Positions 19,161-28,439 of a stretch of 64,000 bases of DNA are shown piece by piece. The notes under the pieces are model-generated. The model was not told the origin of the DNA. It saw only the letters and a program-made list of their open reading frames with translations, and ran no database searches. Origin of the DNA: Rhodoligotrophos defluvii (GTDB taxonomy: Bacteria > Pseudomonadota > Alphaproteobacteria > Rhizobiales > Im1); NCBI RefSeq assembly GCF_005281615.1, contig NZ_SZZM01000007.1:186001-250000 (forward strand), in the 5' to 3' direction. The position numbers were made by a program, and so were the translations under genes. Numbering within the stretch: position 1 is the first letter of the stretch; each line of letters starts with the position of its first letter.

Positions 19161-20716
19161 TGGCCGCCCTTGTCCTCGTCTTCCTTCTCCACATAGCGGG
19201 GGAACACGCCCTGCGGCTGTGGCAGTGCCGTGCCGGGCACGAGGCCGTCGCCAAGCGCCGCAAACCCGCGTGCATCAGCCGGAACGGCCAGCATGTCGAG
19301 CAGCTTTCCCGCCGATCGCGGCATGAACGGCTGCGTAAGCAGGCCGATCCGCCGGATGACCTCGGCGGCCACATAAAGCACCGTGCCCATGCGCTGAGGA
19401 TCGGTCTTGCGCAGGGCCCAGGGTTCCTGCTTGGCGAAATAGCGATTGGCCTCGGCCACCACCCGCCAGATCGCATCCAGGGCCTTATGCACCGCCTGCT
19501 CGTCCATATGCGGCCGGATCTCGGCCAGCAGACGGCCGCTCTCGTCCAGCAAGGCCTGATCCTCGGCGGAAAACGCAGCGGGCTTGGGAACTTGGCCGCT
19601 GCAGTTCTTGGCGATCATCGATAGGGAGCGCTGGGCGAGATTGCCCAGGTCATTGGCGAGATCGGCGTTGATCCGGTTGACGATCGCCTCGTGGCTATAG
19701 TTGCCGTCCTGGCCGAACGGCACCTCGCGCATGAAGAAATAGCGCACGGGGTCAAGCCCGTAATGCCCGATCAGCGCCAGGGGATCGATGACATTGCCCA
19801 CCGACTTGGACATCTTCTCGCCCCTGTTGAACAGGAAGCCGTGGCCGAACACGCGCTTGGGCAAGGGAATGCCTGCGGACATCAGGAAGGCGGGCCAATA
19901 GACCGCGTGGAACCGCACAATGTCCTTGCCGATCACGTGCACGTCCGCCGGCCAGAACCGCTTGAACTGCTCCGACTGTTCATCGGGAAAGCCGACCCCG
20001 GTGATGTAATTGGTCAGCGCATCGACCCACACATACATCACGTGCTTGGGATTGTCCGGCACCGGCACGCCCCAATCGAAGGTTGTGCGCGAGATCGACA
20101 GGTCGCGCAGGCCGCCGCGCACGAAGCTGATCACCTCGTTGCGCCGGGTCTCGGGGCCGATGAAATCCGGATTGGCCTCGTAATGGGCGAGCAGCTTGTC
20201 CTGATAGGCGGAGAGGCGGAAGAAATAGCTCTCCTCCTCCACCCACTCCACCGGCGTGCCTTGCGGTGACAGCCGCTGGCCGTCGGGTCCCTTCGTGAGC
20301 TCGCTCTCGTCGTAATAGGCCTCGTCCCGCACCGAGTACCAGCCGGAATAGGTCGAGAGATAGATGTCCCCATTCGCCGCCATACGCCGCCAGATCTCCT
20401 GCGAGGCGGCGTAGTGGCGCGGCTCGGTGGTGCGGATGAAGTCATCATTCGAGCAGTCGAGCGCCGCCACCATCTTCTGGAACAGCGGCGTGTTCCGTTC
20501 GGCCAGCGCCCGCGGCGCAAGCCCTTCCCGGCTCGCGGTCTGCAGCATCTTGATGCCGTGCTCGTCGGTGCCGGTGAGGAAGAACACGTCATAGCCATCG
20601 AGGCGCTTGAACCGGGCGAGCGCGTCGGTGACCAGCGCCTCATAGGCATGCCCGATATGCGGCGCCCCATTGGGATAGGAGATGGCGGTGGTGATGTAAA
20701 AGCGCTTGTCGGACAT
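19157..20716 (-). CDS. metG: Methionyl-tRNA synthetase
   Basis: This 519-residue class I synthetase charges tRNA-Met. The HIGH-type motif is [12 protein letters not shown] and the KMSKS loop is [10 protein letters not shown]. The connective peptide lacks the zinc-knuckle cysteines (it reads [16 protein letters not shown]), and the C-terminal dimerisation domain is absent, so this is the short metal-free-type MetRS usual in alphaproteobacteria. I start at the ATG at 20716; a 15-residue upstream extension has no homology-like character. It ends in a four-base overlap with tatD. Confidence 0.96.
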   Translation of the reverse strand: MSDKRFYITTAISYPNGAPHIGHAYEALVTDALARFKRLDGYDVFFLTGTDEHGIKMLQTASREGLAPRALAERNTPLFQKMVAALDCSNDDFIRTTEPRHYAASQEIWRRMAANGDIYLSTYSGWYSVRDEAYYDESELTKGPDGQRLSPQGTPVEWVEEESYFFRLSAYQDKLLAHYEANPDFIGPETRRNEVISFVRGGLRDLSISRTTFDWGVPVPDNPKHVMYVWVDALTNYITGVGFPDEQSEQFKRFWPADVHVIGKDIVRFHAVYWPAFLMSAGIPLPKRVFGHGFLFNRGEKMSKSVGNVIDPLALIGHYGLDPVRYFFMREVPFGQDGNYSHEAIVNRINADLANDLGNLAQRSLSMIAKNCSGQVPKPAAFSAEDQALLDESGRLLAEIRPHMDEQAVHKALDAIWRVVAEANRYFAKQEPWALRKTDPQRMGTVLYVAAEVIRRIGLLTQPFMPRSAGKLLDMLAVPADARGFAALGDGLVPGTALPQPQGVFPRYVEKEDEDKGGQ

Positions 20717-20741
20717 CGGCGTTAGACTTCTCTCGGAGCGG

Positions 20742-21818
20742 TCATGGGCGGGCGGTGGCATCGATCAGCCGCATGGCCTGAACGATCACCTCGCGGCGAT
20801 CGAGGTTTAGGGCATTTGCGCGACCGATGGAATGGACGATCGCCTGGTGCACCTCGCTCCATTGCCCCAGACGGTTGAGCGGCATCCGGCCGGCCCAATC
20901 ATCGACCCCGCGCGCCGCATCGCGAATCCGGCGCGACAGCCACTGTTCCATGAGCTCGGTAAACAACCGATAGTCGTCGAGAGCCTGCGCCCCGCGCAGA
21001 CGCTCGGCAAACTCGAACAGCCGGCCATAGTCGAGGCCGGGCACCTGCTCGAGCAGAGCCGAGAAGTCCCTGAACAGCTTGAGCCCGCCTCCCTGCAGCA
21101 GCTGCAACGCCCGGCCGGGGCTGCCCTCGGCCAGGGCGATTGCCAGCTGCCGCTGCTCCGCGCTCGGCTTGCCTCCCTCCTCCAGCACCACGTCCAGCAC
21201 CCGCTCGACCTCCTCGTCGGCCAGCGGCGCGAGATCGAGCCTGATACAGCGCGAGCGGATCGTCGGCAGAAGCCGTCCGGACACATGGCTCACCAGAAGA
21301 AAGACGGTCCGCGGCGGCGGCTCCTCCAGGCTCTTCAGCAAGGCATTGGCCGCACTGGCGGTCATTTCATCGGCCGCATCCACGATCACCACCCGCCAAC
21401 CGCCCTCGCCCGCGGTTCGCCCGAGAAATTGGCTCGCCTGGCGGGCCTCATCCACCCCGATCTCCGCCTTGAGCCGCTTGTTGCGCGTATCGTAAGCGCG
21501 CGTGATGGTGATGAGATCCGCATGTCCCTGGGCTGCCACCCGGCGGAACACCGGATCCGCCGGGTCCACATCGCAGCCTTCGCGGACGCCCGCCGGCACC
21601 ATTGCCGGATCGGGATAACGCAGCAGGAAGCGCGTGAAACGGTAGGCGAGCGTGGCCTTGCCGATGCCGCGCGGGCCATTCAGGATCCAGCCGTGGTGCA
21701 GCTTGCCCGACCGGTAGGCATCGAGCAGCCGGCGCTCGGTCCCGCCATGCCCGATGAGCACGGCCCGGTGCCGCGGATGCAGCCGCTCATCCAGCTCTTG
21801 CGCGAGATCGTCCTTCAT
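20742..21818 (-). CDS. holB: DNA polymerase III subunit delta'
   Basis: This 358-residue clamp-loader subunit has an AAA+ core with [35 protein letters not shown] and RSRCIRLDL (the SRC motif). The Walker A region is retained, although delta' is generally an inactive ATPase. Some surrounding reading frame extends to 22079, but the ATG at 21818 gives the usual length and sits 14 bases after tmk. The tmk-holB-metG-tatD-MBL order is widely conserved. Confidence 0.93.
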   Translation of the reverse strand: MKDDLAQELDERLHPRHRAVLIGHGGTERRLLDAYRSGKLHHGWILNGPRGIGKATLAYRFTRFLLRYPDPAMVPAGVREGCDVDPADPVFRRVAAQGHADLITITRAYDTRNKRLKAEIGVDEARQASQFLGRTAGEGGWRVVIVDAADEMTASAANALLKSLEEPPPRTVFLLVSHVSGRLLPTIRSRCIRLDLAPLADEEVERVLDVVLEEGGKPSAEQRQLAIALAEGSPGRALQLLQGGGLKLFRDFSALLEQVPGLDYGRLFEFAERLRGAQALDDYRLFTELMEQWLSRRIRDAARGVDDWAGRMPLNRLGQWSEVHQAIVHSIGRANALNLDRREVIVQAMRLIDATARP

Positions 21819-21832
21819 AACCCGCGGGCGTA

Positions 21833-22465
21833 TCAGGCCAACAGCCGGGATGCAACCGTCTGCCAAATGGCTGCGGTCACCGCTTCGAGCGGGGCCGCGG
21901 CATCGATGACCACGCAGCGATGTGGATCGGCCTCGGCGGTGGCGAGAAAGGCGCGGCGCAAGGTCTCGTGATACGAGAGGTGCTTTCCCTCGAACCGCCC
22001 TTCCCCACCGCGGCGGTTGGCGGCCCTCGCAAGACCGAGCGCGGGGGCGATATCGAGCACCAGGGTCAGCCCCGGCCAATGATCGCCGATCACGCTGCGT
22101 TCGAGCGCGGCGATCAGGGCGGGATCGGCGCCGCCTGCCGCACCCTGATAGGCGCGGGTCGAGTCGGCGAACCGGTCGCAGACCACGAAAGCACCGCGCT
22201 CGAGCGCGGGCAGGATGATACGCCGCAAATGGTCGTCCCGCGCCGCATAGTTGAGCAGGGCCTCGGCCGTGGCCGACCAGCGGTCGGCGCGGCCGTTGAC
22301 CAGCAAGGTACGGATAGCCTCCGCCCCCTCGGTGCCGCCCGGCTCGCGCGTGAGCACCACCTCGCTGCCGGTTTCCTGCCGCAGCCGCTCGGCCAGGCGC
22401 CGCGCCTGCGTGGACTTGCCGGTGCCCTCGCCGCCTTCAAGGGTAATGAACCGCCGGTGCGCCAT
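21833..22465 (-). CDS. tmk: Thymidylate kinase
   Basis: This 210-residue enzyme phosphorylates dTMP to dTDP. The P-loop is GGEGTGKST (about residues 11-19), followed by TREPGGT, the DRF motif (CDRFADSTRAYQG) and a LID region with Arg-rich AANRRGGEGRFE. Length and motif order are standard. It lies 17 bases after the carboxypeptidase gene and 14 before holB, within a minus-strand operon. Confidence 0.96.
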   Translation of the reverse strand: MAHRRFITLEGGEGTGKSTQARRLAERLRQETGSEVVLTREPGGTEGAEAIRTLLVNGRADRWSATAEALLNYAARDDHLRRIILPALERGAFVVCDRFADSTRAYQGAAGGADPALIAALERSVIGDHWPGLTLVLDIAPALGLARAANRRGGEGRFEGKHLSYHETLRRAFLATAEADPHRCVVIDAAAPLEAVTAAIWQTVASRLLA

Positions 22466-22482
22466 GGGACGGAGGCGCCGGC

Positions 22483-23679
22483 TCAGGTGCCGAACATCAT
22501 GAGGCTGAGGGTGTCCACCGCGCGGCGCAGCATGCCCTCCGCAGGCAGCACTTCGTTGCCGGCATAGAGCGGCACTTGCGACACGAGCTTGCCGTCCAGG
22601 CTGAACCGGAGCTGGCCGATCTCGTCACCCACCCGCACGGGCGCATAGAGGGGGCCCTTATACACGATCTCGGCCGCCATGCGGTCGCGCTCGCCCGGCG
22701 ACATCATCAGCCGCACCGGCTCGTGCGCCACCAGGCCCACCCAGCTGCGGTCGCCACCCCATACCCGGGCCTTGCCCACGGTCTCGTTGGCATTGAACAG
22801 GGTCACCGTCTTGTAGCGGCGGAAGCCCCAGGCGAGCAGCTTGCCGGCTTCGGCCTCGCGCTCCTTGGCCGAGGGAAGGCCCGCCACCACCAGGATCAGC
22901 CGCCGTCCGTTCCGCTCGGCGGATGCCACCAGGCCGTAACCGGATTCTTTGGTATAGCCGGTCTTCAGCCCATCCACCCCCTGCACCACGCCGAGCAGTG
23001 GATTGCGGTTGCGCTGCTTGATGTTGTTCCAGGTGAACTCGGGGTTGCCGAAATAGGTCCGGTAATAGTCAGGGTAGGTCTGGATGATATAGTGGGCGAT
23101 CACCGCCAGATCGCGCGCAGTGGTGTGCATTTTCGGGTCCGGCAGGCCCGAGGCGTTGGTGAACACGGAATCTGTGAGGCCCAAGCGTCTCGCCCGCTCG
23201 GTCATCTGAGCGGCAAATGCCTCCTCCGAGCCTGCCATGCCCTCGGCAATGGCAATGCAGGCGTCGTTGCCCGATATGGTGAGCGCACCCATGAGCAGGT
23301 TGTGCACGGAAACCTTGGAGTTCACCTCCGCATACATGGTCGAGCTGCCGGATGGTGCTCCGCCGCGCCGCCAGGCATTCGGCGATATGGTGAACTCCTC
23401 TTCCGGGGAGATTTCGCCTCGTTTCAGGGCATCGAACGCCACCACCGCGGTCATCAGCTTGGCCATGCTGGCCGGCGGGAACGGAGCATCCGCGTCCTTT
23501 TCGTAGATCACCTCGCCCGAACCCGCCTCCATAAGGATCGCCCGTGGCGCCCGCGAGACAAAGTCGGGCTGGTCGGCGCCTTCCGCGTCACCTTGCGCCC
23601 ATCCAGCAGCAACGGACATGACCAGCGCCGCCACGCTCACCAGCGCGAGCAGCAACCTACAGCGAAGTGCTGCCGTCAT
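22483..23679 (-). CDS. dacA: D-alanyl-D-alanine carboxypeptidase (PBP5/6 family)
   Basis: This 398-residue low-molecular-weight penicillin-binding protein trims the terminal D-Ala of peptidoglycan stem peptides in the periplasm. It has a signal peptide (residues 1 to about 28), the SxxK motif SMAK with Ser71/Lys74, SGN at 136-138 and KTG at 239-241, then the PBP5 C-terminal beta domain. The C-terminus (LRRAVDTLSLMMFGT) looks amphipathic and could anchor the protein at the inner membrane. It is upstream of tmk in the same direction. Confidence 0.94.
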   Translation of the reverse strand: MTAALRCRLLLALVSVAALVMSVAAGWAQGDAEGADQPDFVSRAPRAILMEAGSGEVIYEKDADAPFPPASMAKLMTAVVAFDALKRGEISPEEEFTISPNAWRRGGAPSGSSTMYAEVNSKVSVHNLLMGALTISGNDACIAIAEGMAGSEEAFAAQMTERARRLGLTDSVFTNASGLPDPKMHTTARDLAVIAHYIIQTYPDYYRTYFGNPEFTWNNIKQRNRNPLLGVVQGVDGLKTGYTKESGYGLVASAERNGRRLILVVAGLPSAKEREAEAGKLLAWGFRRYKTVTLFNANETVGKARVWGGDRSWVGLVAHEPVRLMMSPGERDRMAAEIVYKGPLYAPVRVGDEIGQLRFSLDGKLVSQVPLYAGNEVLPAEGMLRRAVDTLSLMMFGT

Positions 23680-23825
23680 CGGGTCTCGCTTGCCTCCTGT
23701 GCCGAAAAGAGCCAGCTCTCCGGTCTTTTACCGCCGCTTGCCGTCAGGGTAGCGGCGTCAACGCTCGAAATCAACAAATCGGGGCGTGAAGGCGCATTTC
23801 GTGCACTGGAGGCGTAAACACTTCG

Positions 23826-24914
23826 TCAGTAGGACGCCGGAACGATCCTGGCATCGGCATAGCCCGCGGCAATGACGCCGCGCAGCGTCGAATCGGCCGA
23901 TGCCGGATCGGTGAGCGGACCGACCCGGACGCGGAATAAGGTGCGCGCGCCGGCTTCGACCGGCATGACCTCGACAGGACCGAGGCTCGCGAGCTGGCTG
24001 CGCACGCGATCAGCATTGTCGGGATTGGACAGGGCGGCCGCCTGGATGTAGTAGCCCTGCCCGCCCGGGCTGCCGGTCGATACGGGGACCGCTGGGGTCG
24101 CAGGCGCCGCAAGGCTCGCGGTGGTGGTCGATGCCGTGGAGCTGGGCGCCAGCGGCGTGGTCGGCTGCGGCTGCGGCTGCGGCGGGTGCGCAGGCGTGGC
24201 GTGCGCCACCATGACCGGCACCCCGCCCCTCCCCGCGCCAACCCGGCTGTCGGCGGCAGCGATCATGTAGCGCATCGGTGTTCCGCGTCTCAGTTCCTCG
24301 TTCATGGCCATGAGATGCCGGCCTTGATCGTTGAGCGGGGCCGGGCCGATATACTGCACGCGGACGGTGCCGGTGCCTTTCCTCTTGACCTCCAAAAGCT
24401 CCGCACTGCGCTTCGACAGGTCGATGATGCGGTTGCCGACGAACGGACCCCGGTCGTTCACCCGCACGATCAGCGATCGCCCGGTGGCCACATTGGTCAC
24501 CTTGGCATAGCTCGGCAGCGGCAGGGTCGGGTGGGCGGCGGAGAGGTATTCCATGTCGAACCACTCGCCATTGGACGTCATCCGCCGGTGGAACTGCGGA
24601 CCATACCATGAGGCCGTCCCGATCTTGTCGTAGCCGGGATCCACCCGCGGGACATAGGTCCGTCCGGCGATCTCGTAAGGCTTGCCCACGTGATAGCGGC
24701 CGCCGCCCTTCGGCAGAGGACCATTGCCGGGGTAGATGGGACTGCCTTTGCCGGCGAAGGGATCACGTTTCTGGGAAACCTTGCTGCTGGAGCAGCCGGT
24801 CAGGGCCACGGCGCCGCCGATGACCAGCAGCGCAGCAAGAGGTGCAAGGAAACGGACCTGGCGGAGCGTGAGCTTCAGGACGGAGCCCCGCCGTCCAATA
24901 CGGATCTTGATCAA
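23826..24914 (-). CDS. rlpA: RlpA-like septal ring lipoprotein with SPOR domain
   Basis: This 362-residue lipoprotein has a lipobox LTGC with Cys41, a double-psi beta-barrel domain (GTASWYGPQFHRRMTSNGE, then RVNDRGPF), a Pro/Thr/Ala-rich linker of about 50 residues (HPPQPQPQPTTP), and a C-terminal SPOR domain (YYIQAAALSNPDNADRVRSQL). RlpA proteins cleave or bind denuded glycan strands at the division septum; whether this one is catalytic is not known. It precedes the carboxypeptidase gene, so peptidoglycan genes are grouped here. Confidence 0.93.
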   Translation of the reverse strand: MIKIRIGRRGSVLKLTLRQVRFLAPLAALLVIGGAVALTGCSSSKVSQKRDPFAGKGSPIYPGNGPLPKGGGRYHVGKPYEIAGRTYVPRVDPGYDKIGTASWYGPQFHRRMTSNGEWFDMEYLSAAHPTLPLPSYAKVTNVATGRSLIVRVNDRGPFVGNRIIDLSKRSAELLEVKRKGTGTVRVQYIGPAPLNDQGRHLMAMNEELRRGTPMRYMIAAADSRVGAGRGGVPVMVAHATPAHPPQPQPQPTTPLAPSSTASTTTASLAAPATPAVPVSTGSPGGQGYYIQAAALSNPDNADRVRSQLASLGPVEVMPVEAGARTLFRVRVGPLTDPASADSTLRGVIAAGYADARIVPASY

Positions 24915-25042
24915 TGTCGCTACCCGGAACGCAACCTCGACCGCGCTTCCCCGCTCGACCGGGCATGCGGATCGCTCCCCGACACTGCGCGAAACGCCGT
25001 AAAGGCGACGTTTACGAACGTGGTTAAGCCGCCGTTAAGACG

Positions 25043-25843
25043 TCACGGCTGGGGTTGAGCCCCTGCGGTCGGGCTCCTGTGCGCCTGGTCACTGCCCTGC
25101 CCCATGGCGGCGAGCCGCTCCAGGTTGCGCTTGGCGCCAGGATTGTCCTTGGCGGCCGCGGCGGCGTAAAGGCGGCGGGCTTCCTTCATATCCTTCGGCA
25201 CGCCCCAACCGAGCTCATAAAGCCCGGCAAGGTTGTTCTGCGCCCAGTCATTGCCCTGATCGGCCGCCTGTTTGAGCAGCCGCGCCGCTTCCTTGTAGTT
25301 CCGCGAAACGCCGTTGCCGGTGAGATACATGAGCGCCAGGCTGTTCTGTGCGTCAGCCAGCCCGTTTTCCGCCGCGCGGCGATACCAGATCACGGCCTGG
25401 TCGGCATTCTTCTCGATGCCCAGCCCATGCTGGAGTGCATAGCCGAGCCGGTATTGCGCTTCGATCTGACCGTACCGCGCCGCGGTCTGGTACATGCTGA
25501 CTGCGAAGGCCGGGTCGGCCGGCAGGTTCTCGCCCCCAACCTCCAAGAGGCGGCCGAGCCGGTACTGGGCATCCACATTGCCCTTGTTGGCCGACTGCTG
25601 GTAAAGCTCGGCCGCACGCCGCAGGTCACGCTTGACGCCGTTGCCGGTTTCATAGGCTGTGCCCAGAACGCATTGGGCTATATCGTTGCCTTTGGAGGCC
25701 AACACGGAATTCTCCCCGGGCGACTGGTCGTTCTGGCAGCGGCTGCCCGGTGCCGGCGACTGAGCGATGGCCGCGGCCGGCGCGATCGCCACCAGGACCG
25801 CCGAAACCATTCCGATCCGCTTCAATCTCGCCTTGTCCTGCAT
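25043..25843 (-). CDS. Secreted Sel1-repeat protein
   Basis: This 266-residue protein starts with a signal peptide (hydrophobic core about residues 10-27, ending AIAQ) and then carries about five Sel1-like (TPR-related) repeats of 36 residues, for example QYRLGRLLEVGGENLPADPA and QNSLALMYLTGNGVSRNYKE. Sel1 repeats form helical scaffolds for protein binding; no catalytic motif is visible. It lies upstream of rlpA in the same direction and is divergent from the acyl-CoA ligase. Its function is unknown; an envelope role is inferred from the signal peptide and neighbours. Confidence 0.87.
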   Translation of the reverse strand: MQDKARLKRIGMVSAVLVAIAPAAAIAQSPAPGSRCQNDQSPGENSVLASKGNDIAQCVLGTAYETGNGVKRDLRRAAELYQQSANKGNVDAQYRLGRLLEVGGENLPADPAFAVSMYQTAARYGQIEAQYRLGYALQHGLGIEKNADQAVIWYRRAAENGLADAQNSLALMYLTGNGVSRNYKEAARLLKQAADQGNDWAQNNLAGLYELGWGVPKDMKEARRLYAAAAAKDNPGAKRNLERLAAMGQGSDQAHRSPTAGAQPQP

Positions 25844-25968
25844 GATCGCAACGCACCCTCTTCAATATCTTTGCCGGCACAGACAAAAGTCACCCTTGAG
25901 GTGCCTGTGGTCCCGCCAGCATGATATCATGGCCTTACGACCAGCGAGAACCACCAGGGGAGGCCTGA

Positions 25969-27669
25969 TTGACGTCCGCAGCCAATAGCCGGGAGTGCCA
26001 GCAATCCCGGCCCGTGCCGCCGAGAGCATATCCTCCTGAAGTTGCATGGGATGCCCCCCTCAATCCCTCCACCCTTCCCGAGATTTTTGACCAGGCGGTG
26101 AAACGCTTCGGTCCAAAGCGCTGTACGAATTTCCTCGGGCAGGTTCTCACGTATGACGAGCTTGCGGCCATGACGGACGAAATTGCCGCCGGGCTCGCCC
26201 GGCAAGGCATCGGCGTCGGCAGCCATATCGGGCTCGTTCTGCCCAACACGCCTTTCTTCATCGCCTTCTTCTATGCCGGCCTCAAGCTCGGCGCCACCAT
26301 CGTGAACTTCAATCCGCTCTATACGGTGGACGAGCTTGCCCAGCAGGCGAAGGACGCCGAGGTGACGGTCATGGTCACGGTCGACATCGCGGCGGTGTTC
26401 GACAAAGTCGGCGAGCTCGTAAATCGAGGCCTCATCGAGAAGGTCATCGTCTGCCCCTTTGCCAGCGCCCTGCCCCCGGTGAAGCGGCTGCTGTTCACCA
26501 CGTTCAAGCGCAAGGAAACGGCCGCGGTGCCGGCGGGCGGCGCTTTTGTCCGCTTGCAGGAGCTGCGCAGCCACGGCCGCAGCTACCCCAAGCCGGATCT
26601 CGATCCGCAGGATATCGCAGTCCTGCAATACACGGGCGGCACGACCGGCACGCCCAAGGGGGTCATGCTCACCCACGCCAACCTCACCATCAACCTGCAG
26701 CAGGTGCGGCTCTGGTTCCACGGGGTGGCCGATGGCGAGGAGCGCATGATGGCGATCCTGCCCTTCTTCCACGTCTTCGCGCTCACGGGCGTCATGAATT
26801 TCTCGATCGCCTATGGCTTCGAGATGATCCTGATGCCGCGTTTCAATCTCATCGAAGCCTTGCGCCTGATTCGCCGCACGCGTGCGACCATCCTGCCTGG
26901 GGTGCCGACGATCTTCGGTGCGATCCTCAACCACAGGGGCGTCGATCCCAGCGATCTCGCCTCGCTGAAGTTCTGCATCTCGGGCGGCGCACCCCTGCCC
27001 GTCGAGATTCGCAAGGGCTTCGAGAAGCTGTCCGGCTGCCGCCTGGTCGAGGGCTACGGGCTCAGCGAGACGTCGCCCGTGACCAATATCAATCCGTTCA
27101 CCGGACCGAGCAGGGACGGCTCGATCGGCCTCCCCGTGCCCGGCACCATCGAGCAGATCCGCTCGCTCGATGATCCAACCCAAGTGATGCCGACGGGAGA
27201 GATCGGCGAGCTGTGCATCGCCGGTCCGCAGGTGATGAAAGGCTATTGGAAGCAGCCGCAGGAGACCGCCAAGGTGTTTACTGGCAATTTCCTGCGCACC
27301 GGCGATGTCGGCTACATGGACGAGGACGGCTTCGTGTTCCTCGTCGACCGGATCAAGGACATCATCATCGCCTCCGGCTACAAGGTCTATCCGCGCCGCA
27401 TCGAGGAGGCTGTGCACGAGCATCCCGCGGTTGCCGAGGTGACGGTGATCGGCATCCCCGATGCGTATCGGGGGGAAGCGCCCAAGGCCTTCGTGAAGCT
27501 GCGTGATGACGCCAGCGTCACCGAGCGGGAGCTTCTGGAATTCCTGCGGCCACGGCTGTCGAAGATCGAACTGCCGAGCGCGATCGAGTTCCGCGGCGAG
27601 CTGCCCAAGACCCTGATCGGCAAGCTCTCCAAGAAGGAGCTGCGCCCGGCCGGACCGGCGGCAAGCTAG
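25969..27669 (+). CDS. fadD: Long-chain-fatty-acid-CoA ligase (AMP-forming)
   Basis: This 566-residue acyl-adenylate enzyme activates a fatty (or aromatic) acid with ATP and CoA. Visible core motifs are the P-loop [20 protein letters not shown], the aspartate-containing [28 protein letters not shown], and the catalytic lysine region [12 protein letters not shown] near the end. The start is a TTG at 25969, chosen because GGGGAGG sits about five bases upstream and no better ATG precedes the conserved region. Long-chain specificity is inferred only from overall similarity to FadD. Its stop overlaps the stop of the convergent cyclase gene. Confidence 0.9.
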   Translation: MTSAANSRECQQSRPVPPRAYPPEVAWDAPLNPSTLPEIFDQAVKRFGPKRCTNFLGQVLTYDELAAMTDEIAAGLARQGIGVGSHIGLVLPNTPFFIAFFYAGLKLGATIVNFNPLYTVDELAQQAKDAEVTVMVTVDIAAVFDKVGELVNRGLIEKVIVCPFASALPPVKRLLFTTFKRKETAAVPAGGAFVRLQELRSHGRSYPKPDLDPQDIAVLQYTGGTTGTPKGVMLTHANLTINLQQVRLWFHGVADGEERMMAILPFFHVFALTGVMNFSIAYGFEMILMPRFNLIEALRLIRRTRATILPGVPTIFGAILNHRGVDPSDLASLKFCISGGAPLPVEIRKGFEKLSGCRLVEGYGLSETSPVTNINPFTGPSRDGSIGLPVPGTIEQIRSLDDPTQVMPTGEIGELCIAGPQVMKGYWKQPQETAKVFTGNFLRTGDVGYMDEDGFVFLVDRIKDIIIASGYKVYPRRIEEAVHEHPAVAEVTVIGIPDAYRGEAPKAFVKLRDDASVTERELLEFLRPRLSKIELPSAIEFRGELPKTLIGKLSKKELRPAGPAAS

Positions 27670-28433
27670 TCGAGAATCGCAACCGCTCGGGTCCACCCGG
27701 CGGATGCCTTGCGGATCTTCACAGGGAAGCAGGCCACCCGGAAGCCGGTCGGCGGCAGCGCTTCGAGATTGTGCAATTTCTCGATCTGGCAGTAGCCGGC
27801 CTCCCGGCCCGCCTTGTGCCCTTCCCAGATGATCGTGGGGTCGCCGGTCTCGGCGAAGCGGCGCGCCGTGTGGGAAAATGGCGCATCCCAGCTCCAGGCA
27901 TCGGTGCCGACCACGCGAATGCCGTAGCTGGTGAGGTGCAGCGTGGCCGCACGACCCATGCCGCAGCCACTGTCCACATAATCGGCCTTCCCGAAACGTG
28001 CGCCGGCGCCGGTATTGACCAGCACGATGTCCAGCGGGCGCAGGGTATGGCCTATGCGGCGAAGCTCGGCATCGATTTCTGCGGGCGAGACCACATGGCC
28101 ATCCGGCAGATGCCGGAAGTCGAGCTTCACGCCGGGCTGGAAGAACCACTCCAATGGCAGTTCGTCCACCGTGAGCGCCCGTGCCCCGCCATCCATGGTG
28201 GGATGGTAGTGCCAGGGCGCGTCCACATGGGTGCCGTTATGGGTCGAGATGCTGACGGTTTCGACCGCCCAACCCTGCCCGTCCGGCAGATCGTCCGGGT
28301 TGAGACCCGGAAACAGGCTCGCCATTGCGGCGGCCGTTTCCGCGTGGGTCTTGTAGTCGATGCGTGGCCGCTGGAACGGCGGATCCGCCGGAACATCATT
28401 CTCCAGCGGTATGGAGAGGTCGATCAGGCGCAC
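27666..28433 (-). CDS. Cyclase/kynurenine-formamidase-like metal hydrolase
   Basis: This 255-residue protein has the metal-binding signature [13 protein letters not shown] (HxGTHxDxPxH) of the cyclase / arylformamidase superfamily. Members hydrolyse formyl-kynurenine or related amides and lactones, or act in polyketide cyclisation; the substrate here is unknown. Its start is only six bases after the stop of the RND pump gene on the same strand, so it appears to be the last gene of the efflux operon. It also shares a CTAG stop overlap with the convergent ligase gene. Confidence 0.85.
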   Translation of the reverse strand: MRLIDLSIPLENDVPADPPFQRPRIDYKTHAETAAAMASLFPGLNPDDLPDGQGWAVETVSISTHNGTHVDAPWHYHPTMDGGARALTVDELPLEWFFQPGVKLDFRHLPDGHVVSPAEIDAELRRIGHTLRPLDIVLVNTGAGARFGKADYVDSGCGMGRAATLHLTSYGIRVVGTDAWSWDAPFSHTARRFAETGDPTIIWEGHKAGREAGYCQIEKLHNLEALPPTGFRVACFPVKIRKASAGWTRAVAILD

Positions 28434-28439
28434 GGCACG

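Noticed and set aside
25927-28149. 740-codon minus-strand frame opposite the acyl-CoA ligase
   Set aside because: Antisense shadow; the ligase motifs are complete on the plus strand and this frame shows no recognisable domain.
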